Origin: CAWGXZ01 sp963826695
GTDB lineage: Bacteria > Pseudomonadota > Gammaproteobacteria > Burkholderiales > Burkholderiaceae_C
Reading direction: 5' to 3'
Assembly: GCA_963826695.1 (NCBI GenBank)
Contig: CAWGXZ010000001.1
Coordinates: 1-64,000 of the forward strand
DNA: 64,000 nt
Each line of letters begins with the position of its first letter. Within the stretch, counting starts at the first letter, position 1. Under the pieces are notes generated by a model. That model did no database searches. It was not told where the DNA came from and was given only the letters and a program-made list of their open reading frames with translations. Shown in pieces: positions 44,114 through 52,626 of the stretch. The translations under genes were made by a program, and so were the position numbers.

Positions 44114-46033
44114 TCAGTCGTTGGCGGCCGAACGCAGGCCCAGCGGCTGGGGTTCGAAACGCGCGGTAATCGCATGCTCGATGCCAGCGGCGTCGAGCCC
44201 ACAGGCGGCGAGCAGCTTGGCGGGGTCGCCGTGCTCGATGAAGTTGTCGGGCAGGCCGAGCGCCAGCAGCGGCTTCTCGATGCCGGCCGCGGCCAGGGCT
44301 TCGAGCACTGCGCTGCCGGCGCCGCCCATCAGGCAGCCCTCTTCCACGGTGACCAGTGCGTCGTGGCTGTCCGCCAGCCGCGCGACCAGCGCCACGTCGA
44401 GCGGCTTGATGAAGCGCATGTTGGCCACGCTGGCGTCGATGCGCTCGGCGGCGGCAAGCGCCGGATAAAGCAGCGTACCGAAGGCCAGGATGGCGATCCG
44501 CGGCGCCCCGCGCCCGGCAACGCGGCCCGACTCGCGACGAATTTCGCCCTCGCCGAACGGCAGTGCCGTGAGCGCCGGCTGCGGGCGCACGCCGGCGCCG
44601 CTGCCGCGTGGATAGCGCACGGCAACCGGATGATCCTGCTCGAAGGCGGTGGTCAGCAGCTGGCGGCATTCGTTCTCGTCGGCCGGCGCGAGCACGCTGA
44701 GGTTCGGAATGCAGCGCAGGAAAGCGATGTCGTAGGCGCCGGCATGGGTCGCGCCGTCGGCGCCGACGATGCCGGCCCGATCGAGCGCAAACACCACCGG
44801 CAGCTTCTGGATCGCCACGTCGTGGATCAGCTGGTCGTAGGCGCGCTGCAGGAAGGTCGAGTAGATCGCCACCACCGGCTTGAGCCCCTCGCACGCCAGG
44901 CCGGCGGCGAAGGTCACCGCATGCTGCTCGGCGATGCCGACGTCGTGGTAGCGGTCGGGAAAGCGCCGCTCGAACTCGACCATGCCCGAGCCTTCGCGCA
45001 TCGCCGGGGTGATGCCGACCAGCCGCTCGTCGCGCGCTGCCATGTCGCACAGCCAGTCGCCGAAGACCTGGGTGAAGGTCTGCTTGCCCGGCGACGTCGG
45101 CGCCTTCAGCCCTTCGGCGGGGTTGAACTTGCCCGGGCCGTGGTAGGCCACCGGATCGGCCTCGGCGAGCTTGTAGCCGTTGCCCTTGCGGGTGACGACG
45201 TGCAGGAACTGCGGACCCCTGGCATGGCGCAGGTTCTGCAGTGTCGGGATCAGCGAATCGAGGTCGTGGCCATCGATCGGGCCGACATAGTTGAAGCCGA
45301 ATTCCTCGAAGATGGTGCACGGCACGACCATGCCCTTGGCATGCTCCTCGAGCCGGCGCGCCAGTTCCAGCAGCGGCGGCGCATTCTTCAGCACCGACTT
45401 CGCCGTGTCGCGCGCAGCGCCGTAGAACTTGCCGCTCATCAGCCGCGCCAGATAGCTGTTCAGCGCACCGACCGGCGGCGAGATCGACATGTCGTTGTCG
45501 TTGAGCACGACCAGCATGTCGGGCGGGCCGCCCGGATGCGCGGTGCCGACGTTGTTCATCGCCTCGAACGCCATGCCGGCGGTCATCGCACCGTCGCCGA
45601 TGATCGCCACCGTTCGCCGGTTCTCGCGCTTCAGGCGCGCGGCGATCGCCATGCCGAGCGCGGCGGAGATGGAGGTCGACGAATGCGCCGTGCCGAAGGC
45701 GTCGTACTCGCTTTCATCGCGGCGCGGAAAGCCGCTGATGCCGCCGAGCTGGCGCAGCGTCGCCATCCGTTCGCGCCGCCCGGTCAGGATCTTGTGCGGA
45801 TAGGTCTGGTGGCCGACATCCCAGACCAGCCGGTCGCGCGGCGTGTCGAAGACGTAGTGCAACGCGATCGTCAGCTCGACCGTGCCCAGGTTCGAAGACA
45901 GGTGGCCGCCGGTGGTCGAAACGCTGTGCAGCACGAAGTCGCGCAACTCGATCGCCAGGCGGTCGAGTTCGTCGCGGCCGAGCGCACGGAGGTCGGCCGG
46001 GCTGGCGATCGTTTCGAGCAGAGGATGGTTCAT
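44114..46033 (-). CDS. dxs: 1-deoxy-D-xylulose-5-phosphate synthase
   Basis: 639 residues, full length. TPP enzyme for the first step of the MEP isoprenoid route and for thiamine/pyridoxal precursors. Motifs: TTGGHLSSNLGTVELTIALH, HSSTSISAALGMA, IGDGAMTAGMAFEAMNN (TPP/Mg), then LDRAGIVGADGATHAGAYDI and NLSVLAPADENECRQLL in the transketolase pyrimidine domain. ATG at 46033 overlaps the ispA stop by one base, so ispA-dxs are co-translated. Confidence 0.96.
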   Translation of the reverse strand: MNHPLLETIASPADLRALGRDELDRLAIELRDFVLHSVSTTGGHLSSNLGTVELTIALHYVFDTPRDRLVWDVGHQTYPHKILTGRRERMATLRQLGGISGFPRRDESEYDAFGTAHSSTSISAALGMAIAARLKRENRRTVAIIGDGAMTAGMAFEAMNNVGTAHPGGPPDMLVVLNDNDMSISPPVGALNSYLARLMSGKFYGAARDTAKSVLKNAPPLLELARRLEEHAKGMVVPCTIFEEFGFNYVGPIDGHDLDSLIPTLQNLRHARGPQFLHVVTRKGNGYKLAEADPVAYHGPGKFNPAEGLKAPTSPGKQTFTQVFGDWLCDMAARDERLVGITPAMREGSGMVEFERRFPDRYHDVGIAEQHAVTFAAGLACEGLKPVVAIYSTFLQRAYDQLIHDVAIQKLPVVFALDRAGIVGADGATHAGAYDIAFLRCIPNLSVLAPADENECRQLLTTAFEQDHPVAVRYPRGSGAGVRPQPALTALPFGEGEIRRESGRVAGRGAPRIAILAFGTLLYPALAAAERIDASVANMRFIKPLDVALVARLADSHDALVTVEEGCLMGGAGSAVLEALAAAGIEKPLLALGLPDNFIEHGDPAKLLAACGLDAAGIEHAITARFEPQPLGLRSAAND

Positions 46034-46926
46034 CAGGAATCTCGCTCGACGATGCGATCGGCCAGGACGTGCAGCGCGTCGTCATCGGCGAAGCCCGCGC
46101 CGGCCAGCGCCGCGTGCGCGGCGTCGCGCAACTGGCGCGCCTGCGACATGGCGCCGTCGGCACCGTAGAAGCTGACATAGGTCGGCTTGTTGGCGCCCTC
46201 GTCCTTGCCGGCAGTCTTGCCGAGCGTTTCGGACGCCTGGGTGACGTCGAGCACGTCGTCGACGATCTGGAAGGCCAGGCCGACCGACTCGCCGTACGAG
46301 TTCAACGCATTCCATTGCGCCGGGCTCGGCTCGCCGCAGACCGCGCCCATCAGCACGCTGGCCTGCAGCAACGCGCCGGTCTTGCGCTGGTGCATGTCGC
46401 GCAGCGACGACTCGTCGAGTGCCTTGCCGACGCTGCTCAGGTCGATCGCCTGGCCGCCAGCCATGCCGGCCGCGCCCGACGCCTTGGCCAGCAAGGCACA
46501 GAGACGCGCCTGTCGTGGCAGTGCCACGCCGCTGTCAGGCGTCAGCACCTCGAAGGCCAGCGCCTGCATCGCGTCGCCGGCCAGCATCGCCTGGGCCTCG
46601 CCGAAGCGGACGTGCACCGTCGGGCGACCGCGGCGCAGCACGTCGTTGTCCATGCACGGCAGGTCGTCATGGACCAGCGAATAGGCATGGATCAGTTCGA
46701 CCGCGCATGCCGAACGCAGGCTCGCCTCGCGCTCGCCATCGACCGCGCGGGCGGCGGCAAGCACCAGCAGGGGTCGCAGCCGCTTGCCGCCATCGAGTAC
46801 CGCGTAGCGCATGACCGTGCCGAGGCCCGCCGGCGCATCGGCCGGAACCCAGCAAGAGAGCGCCTCCTCGACCGCGGAGAGTTCCGCCTGCGCCCAACCA
46901 TCGAAGTCCGTCAGCTTGCTGTCCAC
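46033..46926 (-). CDS. ispA: Farnesyl diphosphate synthase (polyprenyl synthetase)
   Basis: 297 residues. Both Asp-rich substrate motifs are present: VHDDLPCMDND (D87, D88, D93) and QIVDDVLDVTQ. GGKRLRPLLVLAAARAV and KTGALLQASVLMG are further family signatures. Condenses IPP and DMAPP to farnesyl diphosphate. Overlaps xseB upstream by 16 bases and dxs downstream by one, giving the common order xseB-ispA-dxs. Confidence 0.95.
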   Translation of the reverse strand: MDSKLTDFDGWAQAELSAVEEALSCWVPADAPAGLGTVMRYAVLDGGKRLRPLLVLAAARAVDGEREASLRSACAVELIHAYSLVHDDLPCMDNDVLRRGRPTVHVRFGEAQAMLAGDAMQALAFEVLTPDSGVALPRQARLCALLAKASGAAGMAGGQAIDLSSVGKALDESSLRDMHQRKTGALLQASVLMGAVCGEPSPAQWNALNSYGESVGLAFQIVDDVLDVTQASETLGKTAGKDEGANKPTYVSFYGADGAMSQARQLRDAAHAALAGAGFADDDALHVLADRIVERDS

Positions 46927-47162
46927 GGCTTGAGTTGCCCTTCTTCGAGCGTGCGCACCTGGTGCTCGACGGCCTCGAGCCGCGTGCGGCAGACGCCGAG
47001 CAGTTCAGCGCCGCGTCGATACGCGTCGAGCAGACCATCGAGTGCCAGCTGCCCACCCTCCATGGACACCACCAGCCGTTCCAGCTCGGTAAGCGCCTCT
47101 TCGTAGGAAAGCGAGGATGCGTCGCGCAAAGCGGACGCAGCGGCGATGGATGCGCTGGCCAT
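46911..47162 (-). CDS. xseB: Exodeoxyribonuclease VII small subunit
   Basis: 83 residues. SLSYEEALTELERLVVSMEG, then LDGLLDAYRRGAELLGVCRT and RLEAVEHQVRTLEEG, is the XseB helical hairpin. ATG 47162 is chosen since the upstream part of the frame is unrelated sequence antisense to the dioxygenase gene. First gene of the xseB-ispA-dxs operon. Confidence 0.94.
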   Translation of the reverse strand: MASASIAAASALRDASSLSYEEALTELERLVVSMEGGQLALDGLLDAYRRGAELLGVCRTRLEAVEHQVRTLEEGQLKPWTAS

Positions 47163-47180
47163 GGGTGCAGGTAAACGGCG

Positions 47181-47186
47181 ATTGTA
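47181..47186 (-). promoter_or_regulatory. Candidate -10 box of the xseB-ispA-dxs operon
   Basis: TACAAT on the minus strand lies about 20 bases before the xseB ATG, within the 207-base divergent gap shared with the Rieske dioxygenase gene. A matching -35 box is poor (GGGTTC at 17 bases). On the plus strand TAGAAT (47247-47252) could be the -10 box for the dioxygenase gene. Confidence 0.35.
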
Positions 47187-47369
47187 GTTCTGGCGCTTGT
47201 TTCGAACCCGTTGGCGGGCCGGCATCCCGCCGCGCCCGGGCCTGGGTAGAATCGGCGCCCCGTCGGCAGGCCGCCGGCGCTTCGTCCCGCGGCCGGCGTA
47301 CCGGCACCGGGTGTGGCCGGCTGCCGGGACGGCGCGGCGGCTGGAAAATGGATTGGAGACCCGGCGATC

Positions 47370-48488
47370 ATGTCGGACCTGAGCATCGCGCTGGACGCTC
47401 TCGAGCGCAGCCGCTCGCAACTGTCGGTCAACAACTACTTCGACGCCGGGCACTTCGAGCGTGAACGGCGGCTGATCTTCCAGCCCGCTGCGCGTTACAT
47501 CGGCCACGAGCTGGCGGTGCCGGAGCGTGGCGACTTCCATGCGCTGCTCCAGGAGGGCGAAGGCCGTGCGCTGGTGCGGACTGCCGCCGGCGTGGAGCTG
47601 GTCTCCAACGTCTGCCGGCACCGGCAGGCGCTGATGCTCAAGGGGCACGGCAACACCGGGGGGCATATCGTCTGTCCGCTGCACCGCTGGACCTACAACC
47701 TGCAGGGCGAGCTGATCGGTGCGCCGCACTTCGCAACCGACCCGTGCCTGAACCTGAAGAACTATCCGCTCGAATCGTGGAACGGCTTGCTGTTCGAACG
47801 CGGCGGCGGTGATTTCCACGTGGCATCGGACCTGGCCGCACTCGGCGCCGAGTCCGACCTCGATTTCAGCGGCTATGTCTTCCACAGCGCCCATGTCCAT
47901 GCGTGCGAGTACAACTGGAAGACCTTCCTCGAGGTCTACCTCGAGGATTACCACGTCGCGCCGTTCCATCCGGGCCTCGGCCAGTTCGTCACCTGCGAGG
48001 ACCTGCGCTGGCAATTCGGCCTGAACTACTCGGTGCAGACGGTCGGCGCCAACAATGCACTGGCCAAGGCCGGCTCGCCGACCTACCGGCGCTGGCATGA
48101 GGCGCTGCTGAAGTTCCGGGGCGACGTGCCACCCGAACACGGTGCGATCTGGCTGACCTACTACCCGAACGTGATGGTCGAGTGGTATCCGCACGTGCTG
48201 GTGGTCTCGACGCTCTATCCGCAAGGCCCGCGCAAGACGCTCAACCTGGTCGAATTCTTCTATCCCGAGGAGATTGCCGCCTTCGAGCCGGATTTCATCG
48301 AGGCCGAGCAGGCCGCGTACTGGGAGACCTGCGTCGAGGACGACGAGATCGCCCTGCGCATGGACGCGGGCCGCCAGGCCTTGCTGGCACGCGGCGACGA
48401 CGAGGCGGGGCCCTACCAGAGCCCGATGGAAGACGGCATGCAGCACTTCCACGAGTGGTACCGGCGGGCGATGCAGCGCGGCGGCTGA
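47370..48488 (+). CDS. Rieske-type aromatic ring-hydroxylating dioxygenase alpha-subunit-like protein
   Basis: 372 residues. Rieske 2Fe-2S ligands: C82-R-H84 (NVCRHRQALML) and C102-P-L-H105 (IVCPLHRW). The catalytic domain has EDYHVAPFHPGLGQF with mononuclear iron ligands H194 and H199, and a likely third Asp near the C-terminus (ETCVEDDEIALRM). A GGAGACC ribosome binding site precedes ATG 47370. No beta subunit or reductase gene is adjacent, so it resembles stand-alone RHO-family oxygenases whose substrate cannot be told. Confidence 0.82.
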   Translation: MSDLSIALDALERSRSQLSVNNYFDAGHFERERRLIFQPAARYIGHELAVPERGDFHALLQEGEGRALVRTAAGVELVSNVCRHRQALMLKGHGNTGGHIVCPLHRWTYNLQGELIGAPHFATDPCLNLKNYPLESWNGLLFERGGGDFHVASDLAALGAESDLDFSGYVFHSAHVHACEYNWKTFLEVYLEDYHVAPFHPGLGQFVTCEDLRWQFGLNYSVQTVGANNALAKAGSPTYRRWHEALLKFRGDVPPEHGAIWLTYYPNVMVEWYPHVLVVSTLYPQGPRKTLNLVEFFYPEEIAAFEPDFIEAEQAAYWETCVEDDEIALRMDAGRQALLARGDDEAGPYQSPMEDGMQHFHEWYRRAMQRGG

Positions 48489-48550
48489 GCGCAGCGACGG
48501 AACGAGCGGGCGGCGGAGCACTCCAACCCGCAACAGCCGGAGGTCCACCA

Positions 48551-48984
48551 TGTTCAGCCGCATCCTCGTTCCCACCGACGGTTCCGAGATCACCGCCAAG
48601 GCGGTCAGCACCGCCATCGGACTGGCCCGCGCAGTCGGCGCGTCGATCTGCGTGGTCAGCGTCAAGGAGCCCTTCCCCTACAGCTCGTTGTCGGAAGCGC
48701 AGCCCGCACCCTCGCAGGAGTTCTTCGACTACCAGCAGCAACTGGCCAGCCAGCGCGTCGAGGCGGTGCGCGAAGCCTGCCGGGCGGCGGGCGTGGCGTG
48801 CGAGGCCTACACCGTCGAGGCCCTGCACGCGTGGGAAGCGATCATCGAGCAGGCCGAAAAGAGCGGCTGTGACCTGGTGGTGATGGCTTCGCACGGGCGC
48901 CGGGGCATGTCGGCGCTGCTGCTCGGCAGCGAGACGCAGAAGGTGCTGACCCACTCGACGCTGCCGGTGCTGGTCGTGCGCTAA
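48551..48984 (+). CDS. Universal stress protein, UspA family
   Basis: 144 residues. RILVPTDGSEITAKAVSTAI opens the fold and MASHGRRGMSALLLGSETQK carries the ATP-binding G-x2-G-x6-G-S pattern, ending VLTHSTLPVLVVR. A GGAGGT ribosome binding site precedes the ATG. Follows the dioxygenase by 62 bases and may be co-transcribed. Its TAA stop coincides with the first base of repeat copy 2. Confidence 0.92.
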
Positions 48985-49185
48985 GAAGGTGTGAATAAAC
49001 CTACTGCGCGCCCGATCTCGCATCTCCGGTGCTCGCCGGACGCCATGTCCGGCTGCGCTCCTCAATGCGACCTCGGGCCTTTGCTCCGGCGCTTGCAAGC
49101 GCCGGAGCCTGCGCCAGGCGCGGCACCGTCCGCAGGGACGGCCCCGCGTCCGGGCACAGTGCATACGGTTTCTGGCACACCTTCT
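48984..49185. repeat. Repeat element with inverted ends, copy 2 (202 bases)
   Basis: Bounded by AGAAGGTGTG (48984-48993) and CACACCTTCT (49176-49185), the same 10-base ends as copy 1. The left half (to about 49077) matches copy 1 in inverted orientation, with a 63-base exact block. The right half is a different insert with a perfect 26-base palindrome built on CTCCGGCGCTTGCAAGCGCC (about 49084-49109) and a CCGTCC-gca-GGGACGG stem. TGTGAATAA (48990-48998) reads TTATTCACA on the minus strand, a DnaA-box consensus. It starts at the uspA stop codon, as copy 1 starts at the DUF3047 stop. Confidence 0.75.
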
Positions 49186-49213
49186 GTGCCGCTCAGCGCT
49201 CGCGCTCGGCCGA

Positions 49214-49822
49214 TCAGCCCGCCAACAGCGTCTGAACGTCGGCCTTGAGGTGCGCCGGGTCGCCACCGTAGCGCACGAAAAGCCTCGCCTGCCCCGATTT
49301 GTCGAAGATGAAGGCGCCGGCGGTGTGGTCGATGGTGTAGCCCGGGCCTTTGGCCGCCGGCACCTTGGCGTAGTAGAGCTTGAAGTTCTTGGCTGCGGCA
49401 GCGGTTTGCTCGAGGCTGCCGCGAAGCGCGACGAAGCTCGGATCGAAGCTCGCCATGTAGCGCTTCAGTATTTCGGCGCTGTCGCGCTCCGGATCGACGG
49501 TGACGAAGACCACCTGCAACTTCTCGCCTGCAGCGCCGAGCGCCTGTCTCAGCTGCGCCAGCTCGAGCATCGTCGTGGGGCAGACATCGGGACACTGCGT
49601 GTAGCCGAAGAAGACCACCACCACCCGGCCGCTGAAGTCGGCCAGGCTGCGCAGGCGCCCCTCGAGGTCGGGCAAGGCAAGCTGGCTGGCGACGCCGGTG
49701 CCGGTGATGTCGACGCCATGAAAGCTCGGCGCCCCTTTGGCTTTGCCGCCGAGGGGATCGCAGCCGGCGACGAGCGGAACGCCGGCGGCAAGCGCAAGCA
49801 GCGAGCGGCGTTGCAAGGTCAT
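49214..49822 (-). CDS. SCO1/SenC-type copper chaperone
   Basis: 202 residues. Lipoprotein-type start (VPLVAGC, lipid-bearing C21) and a thioredoxin fold with the copper ligands C77-P-D-V-C81 (GYTQCPDVCPTTM) and the distant His in YTIDHTAGAFIFD. Delivers copper to the CuA site of cytochrome oxidase subunit II. ATG 49822 overlaps the ctaB stop by four bases. Last gene of the leftward oxidase assembly cluster. Confidence 0.92.
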   Translation of the reverse strand: MTLQRRSLLALAAGVPLVAGCDPLGGKAKGAPSFHGVDITGTGVASQLALPDLEGRLRSLADFSGRVVVVFFGYTQCPDVCPTTMLELAQLRQALGAAGEKLQVVFVTVDPERDSAEILKRYMASFDPSFVALRGSLEQTAAAAKNFKLYYAKVPAAKGPGYTIDHTAGAFIFDKSGQARLFVRYGGDPAHLKADVQTLLAG

Positions 49823-50730
49823 AGCAGCGGCGCCAGGTAGTGGTCGACCAGCAATGCCGCGAAAAGCAGTGCGAGATAAAGGATCGAGAAGCGGAAGGTC
49901 TGCCGCGCCAGTGCGTCGGAGTATTCGCGCCAGAGTCGCCACGCATAGGCGGTGAACATGCCGCCGAGCAGCACCGCCGCCGCCAGGTAGAAAACACCGC
50001 TCATGCCGGACACGAAAGGCAGCAGGGTGGCGGCGAACAGCACCAGCGTGTAGAGCAGCACATGGAGCCGGGTGAATTCGCTGCCGTGGGTGATCGGCAG
50101 CATCGGCAGCCCCGCACGCCGGTAATCTTCCGCGCGGTACAGCGCCAGCGCCCAGAAATGCGGCGGCGTCCACAGGAAGATGATCAGGCAGAGGATCAGC
50201 GACTCGGCGCTGACTTCACCGCGCATCGCAGCCCAGCCCAGCACCGGCGGCATCGCTCCCGACGCCCCGCCGATGACGATGTTCTGCGGCGTCGCCGGCT
50301 TGAGCAGCAGCGTGTAGACGACCGCGTAGCCGACGAAGGTGGCGAAGGTCAGCCCCATCGTCAGGGGGTTCACGAAGCGGTAGAGGATGGCGCTGCCGAC
50401 GCTGCACAGCACGGCCGAGAAAAGCAGCGTTGCGCCGCTGCTCAGCTCTCCCTTGGCGGTCGGTCGCCACGCGGTCCGCGACATGCGCGAATCGATGCGC
50501 TGCTCGACGAGGCAGTTGAACGCCGCCGCAGCCGCAGCAACCAGCCAGATGCCGAGCGTGGCGGCAAGCACCCGCTGCAGGTCGGGCAGGCCCGGCACGG
50601 CCAGCAGCATGCCGATCACCGCGCAGAAGACGATCAGCTGCACGACGCGCGGCTTGGTCAGCGCGTAATACTGGCGCATTCGCGAGGCGGGGGATGCGAC
50701 GCGGGCCGCAGTGATGAGCGTGTTGGCCAT
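49819..50730 (-). CDS. ctaB: Protoheme IX farnesyltransferase (heme O synthase)
   Basis: 303 residues, about nine transmembrane helices of the UbiA superfamily. YYALTKPRVVQLIVFCAVIG is the family start, and CLVEQRIDSRMSRTAWRP holds the first Asp-rich prenyl-binding motif (NxxxDxxxD-like, here with D-S-R-M). WTPPHFWALALYRAEDYRRA completes it. Adds a farnesyl group to heme B for aa3-type oxidase. Overlaps the SCO gene downstream and lies 11 bases from ctaA upstream. Confidence 0.94.
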   Translation of the reverse strand: MANTLITAARVASPASRMRQYYALTKPRVVQLIVFCAVIGMLLAVPGLPDLQRVLAATLGIWLVAAAAAAFNCLVEQRIDSRMSRTAWRPTAKGELSSGATLLFSAVLCSVGSAILYRFVNPLTMGLTFATFVGYAVVYTLLLKPATPQNIVIGGASGAMPPVLGWAAMRGEVSAESLILCLIIFLWTPPHFWALALYRAEDYRRAGLPMLPITHGSEFTRLHVLLYTLVLFAATLLPFVSGMSGVFYLAAAVLLGGMFTAYAWRLWREYSDALARQTFRFSILYLALLFAALLVDHYLAPLL

Positions 50731-50741
50731 CGGCGACGATT

Positions 50742-51908
50742 TTACGAGGCGACCTGGCGTGCCGGCGCATGGCCCACCGCGCCGTCGTGCTCCGCCGTGC
50801 GCCGCTTCGGCAGCGCCCGCAGCGACGCCCACAAGGCGGCGAGGCCCGCGACCAGCAGCGCAGCCCCGGCGGAGTGCGCCAGCGCGGCAGCGATCGGCCA
50901 GCCGAGCACCACGTTGGCCAGACCGCTCACCAGTTGCCAGGCGAGTACAGCCGCCATCGCGAGCGCCCAGCGGCGCAAGCCCGGGTCGGGGTTGCGCCGC
51001 ATCACGAAAGCCAGTGCACCGACGGCGGTGAAAACCACCATGGCGCCGATCCGGTGTGCGAGGTGGATGGCCGTCAGCGCCGCAAACGGCAGGAAGTCGC
51101 CGTCGGCGCCCCTGCCGAGCGGCCTGAGCACGGTGAAGCCGCCGGTGAAGTCGGCCGGCGGCCACCAGCGGCCCTGGCAGGTCGGGAAGTCGCCGCAGGC
51201 GAGAACCGCGTAGTTGGCGCTGACCCAGCCACCGAGCGCCACCTGCACCAGCACCAGCAGCAGCGCGCCACCGACCGGCCCGAGCAGTGCACGCGAGTCC
51301 GGGTCGAACCGCGGCCCGTCCAGCAGCCGGGCTTGCATCGCCAGCAGGGCGAGCAGCCCGACGCCGCCGAGCAGATGCAGCGTGACGATGGCCGGATACA
51401 GCTTCAGCGTCACCGTCCAGGCGCCGAAGGCGCCTTGCGCACAGACCCAGAGCAGCGTGGCCGTCGCCCACCACGGCGAGACGCTCGTGCCGGCGCGTGG
51501 CGCGCGCCAGCTCTGCACCGCCAGGACGACGATCAGCAGGCCGACCGCGGCAGCCAGGTAGCGGTGGATCATCTCGATCCAGGCCTTCAGGTGCGTGACT
51601 GCGCCGCTCGGAACGGCCGCCTCCTCGGCCGCAATGGCACCGCTTGCGCCGACCGGGCTCGCATGGCCGTAGCAGCCCGGCCAGTCCGGGCAGCCCAGGC
51701 CCGAGTCGGTCAGCCGGGTAAAGGCGCCGAAGACGATCAGGTCGAAGGTCAGGAAGAGCGCCAGCAGCGTCAGCCCGCGCAGCCGGGCCGGCGCGGATGC
51801 ACCCCGCTGCCGCAGCCAAAGCCACCCGAGCGGCACGCAAGCCAGCAGCGCCACGACCAGCGCCATGCGCAGCACCGGCGACAGGTCGAAGCCCGCGGCG
51901 GCCTGCAT
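50742..51908 (-). CDS. ctaA: Heme A synthase, COX15/CtaA family
   Basis: 388 residues, eight predicted membrane helices in two similar bundles. GAFTRLTDSGLGCPDWPGCY and WIEMIHRYLAAAVGLLIV (His ligands) in the first half, and ACGDFPTCQGRWWPPADF and IHLAHRIGAMVVF in the second. Oxidises heme O methyl group to give heme A. ATG 51908 starts two bases after the stop of the small membrane protein gene upstream. Works directly after CtaB. Confidence 0.93.
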   Translation of the reverse strand: MQAAAGFDLSPVLRMALVVALLACVPLGWLWLRQRGASAPARLRGLTLLALFLTFDLIVFGAFTRLTDSGLGCPDWPGCYGHASPVGASGAIAAEEAAVPSGAVTHLKAWIEMIHRYLAAAVGLLIVVLAVQSWRAPRAGTSVSPWWATATLLWVCAQGAFGAWTVTLKLYPAIVTLHLLGGVGLLALLAMQARLLDGPRFDPDSRALLGPVGGALLLVLVQVALGGWVSANYAVLACGDFPTCQGRWWPPADFTGGFTVLRPLGRGADGDFLPFAALTAIHLAHRIGAMVVFTAVGALAFVMRRNPDPGLRRWALAMAAVLAWQLVSGLANVVLGWPIAAALAHSAGAALLVAGLAALWASLRALPKRRTAEHDGAVGHAPARQVAS

Positions 51909-51910
51909 GC

Positions 51911-52626
51911 TCAGCGGCCCGGCCGGTCCCACGAGGCCGATGCGCGCAGCAGCCGGTCGAGGTCCCGCTTGAGGCGCGCCGGCTGCGGATCGGTCGGCGT
52001 GCGCATCATCCACTGGCCATGCGGATCGACGAGGTAGAGGTGATCTTCGAGTTCGCGCCCCGGCTCGGCCTCGAGCCAGGTCGCCAGTTCGTGGCGCGGC
52101 AGACGCAAGACGGTGCCGTCCGAACCTTGCACCGCGTCGACCGCGGCACGCCCGAGCGGCCCGTCGCCGACCACGAGCCAGAGCTTGTCCAGCCGGTCCT
52201 TCTCGCGGCCGAGCATCTCGCGCAGTTGCCGCTGCAGCAGCAGCCGGTTCTCGCAGCGCGCATCGCAGGCGGTTGCGCTGACCACCACCAGCAGCCACTG
52301 TCCGCGCAGGCTGGCAGGCGCGAACGGGCGACCAGCGGCGTCGGTCAGCGACAAGGCCGTGGGCATGGGGCGCGGTGGGCTGATCAGCTCGCTGTAGTTG
52401 CTGCGGGCACCCGGTCGGATCACGTAGTAGCTGAGATACGAGGCAATCACCGGCGTGGCGCAGACCGCCAGCAGCAACAGCATCTTCAATCGTCCGTAGC
52501 GGGTGCGCCGTCGCACGTCGAGTGTCTCGACCGGTAGCGAATGCACGGTCATGGCGAGCGGCGAGGCATCCCCCGGCGGGTCAGCGGCTTCGGCCGAGGC
52601 GGGGGCGGACAAGCTGGAACCAGACA
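51911..52626 (-). CDS. Membrane protein with thioredoxin-like (SCO-like) domain in the oxidase cluster, unknown function
   Basis: 238 residues from ATG 52626; an ATG at 52552 avoids a 46-base overlap with the SURF1 gene and is equally possible. One membrane helix (MLLLLAVCATPVIASYLSYY) precedes a periplasmic domain: FAPASLRGQWLLVVVSATAC with DARCENRLLLQRQLRE behind it resembles a degenerate C-x3-C redox site, and YLVDPHGQWMMR is thioredoxin-fold-like. This type of protein is common between SURF1 and ctaA in Burkholderiales. A role in oxidase maturation is inferred from position. Confidence 0.68.

Noticed and set aside
43688..46168. 826-codon open frame on the plus strand
   Set aside because: Antisense to folE2 and dxs; no motif and biased composition.
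39259..49185. CRISPR array or composite transposon formed by the two repeat copies
   Set aside because: There are only two copies almost 10 kb apart with no spacers, and the DNA between them is ordinary housekeeping genes without a transposase.
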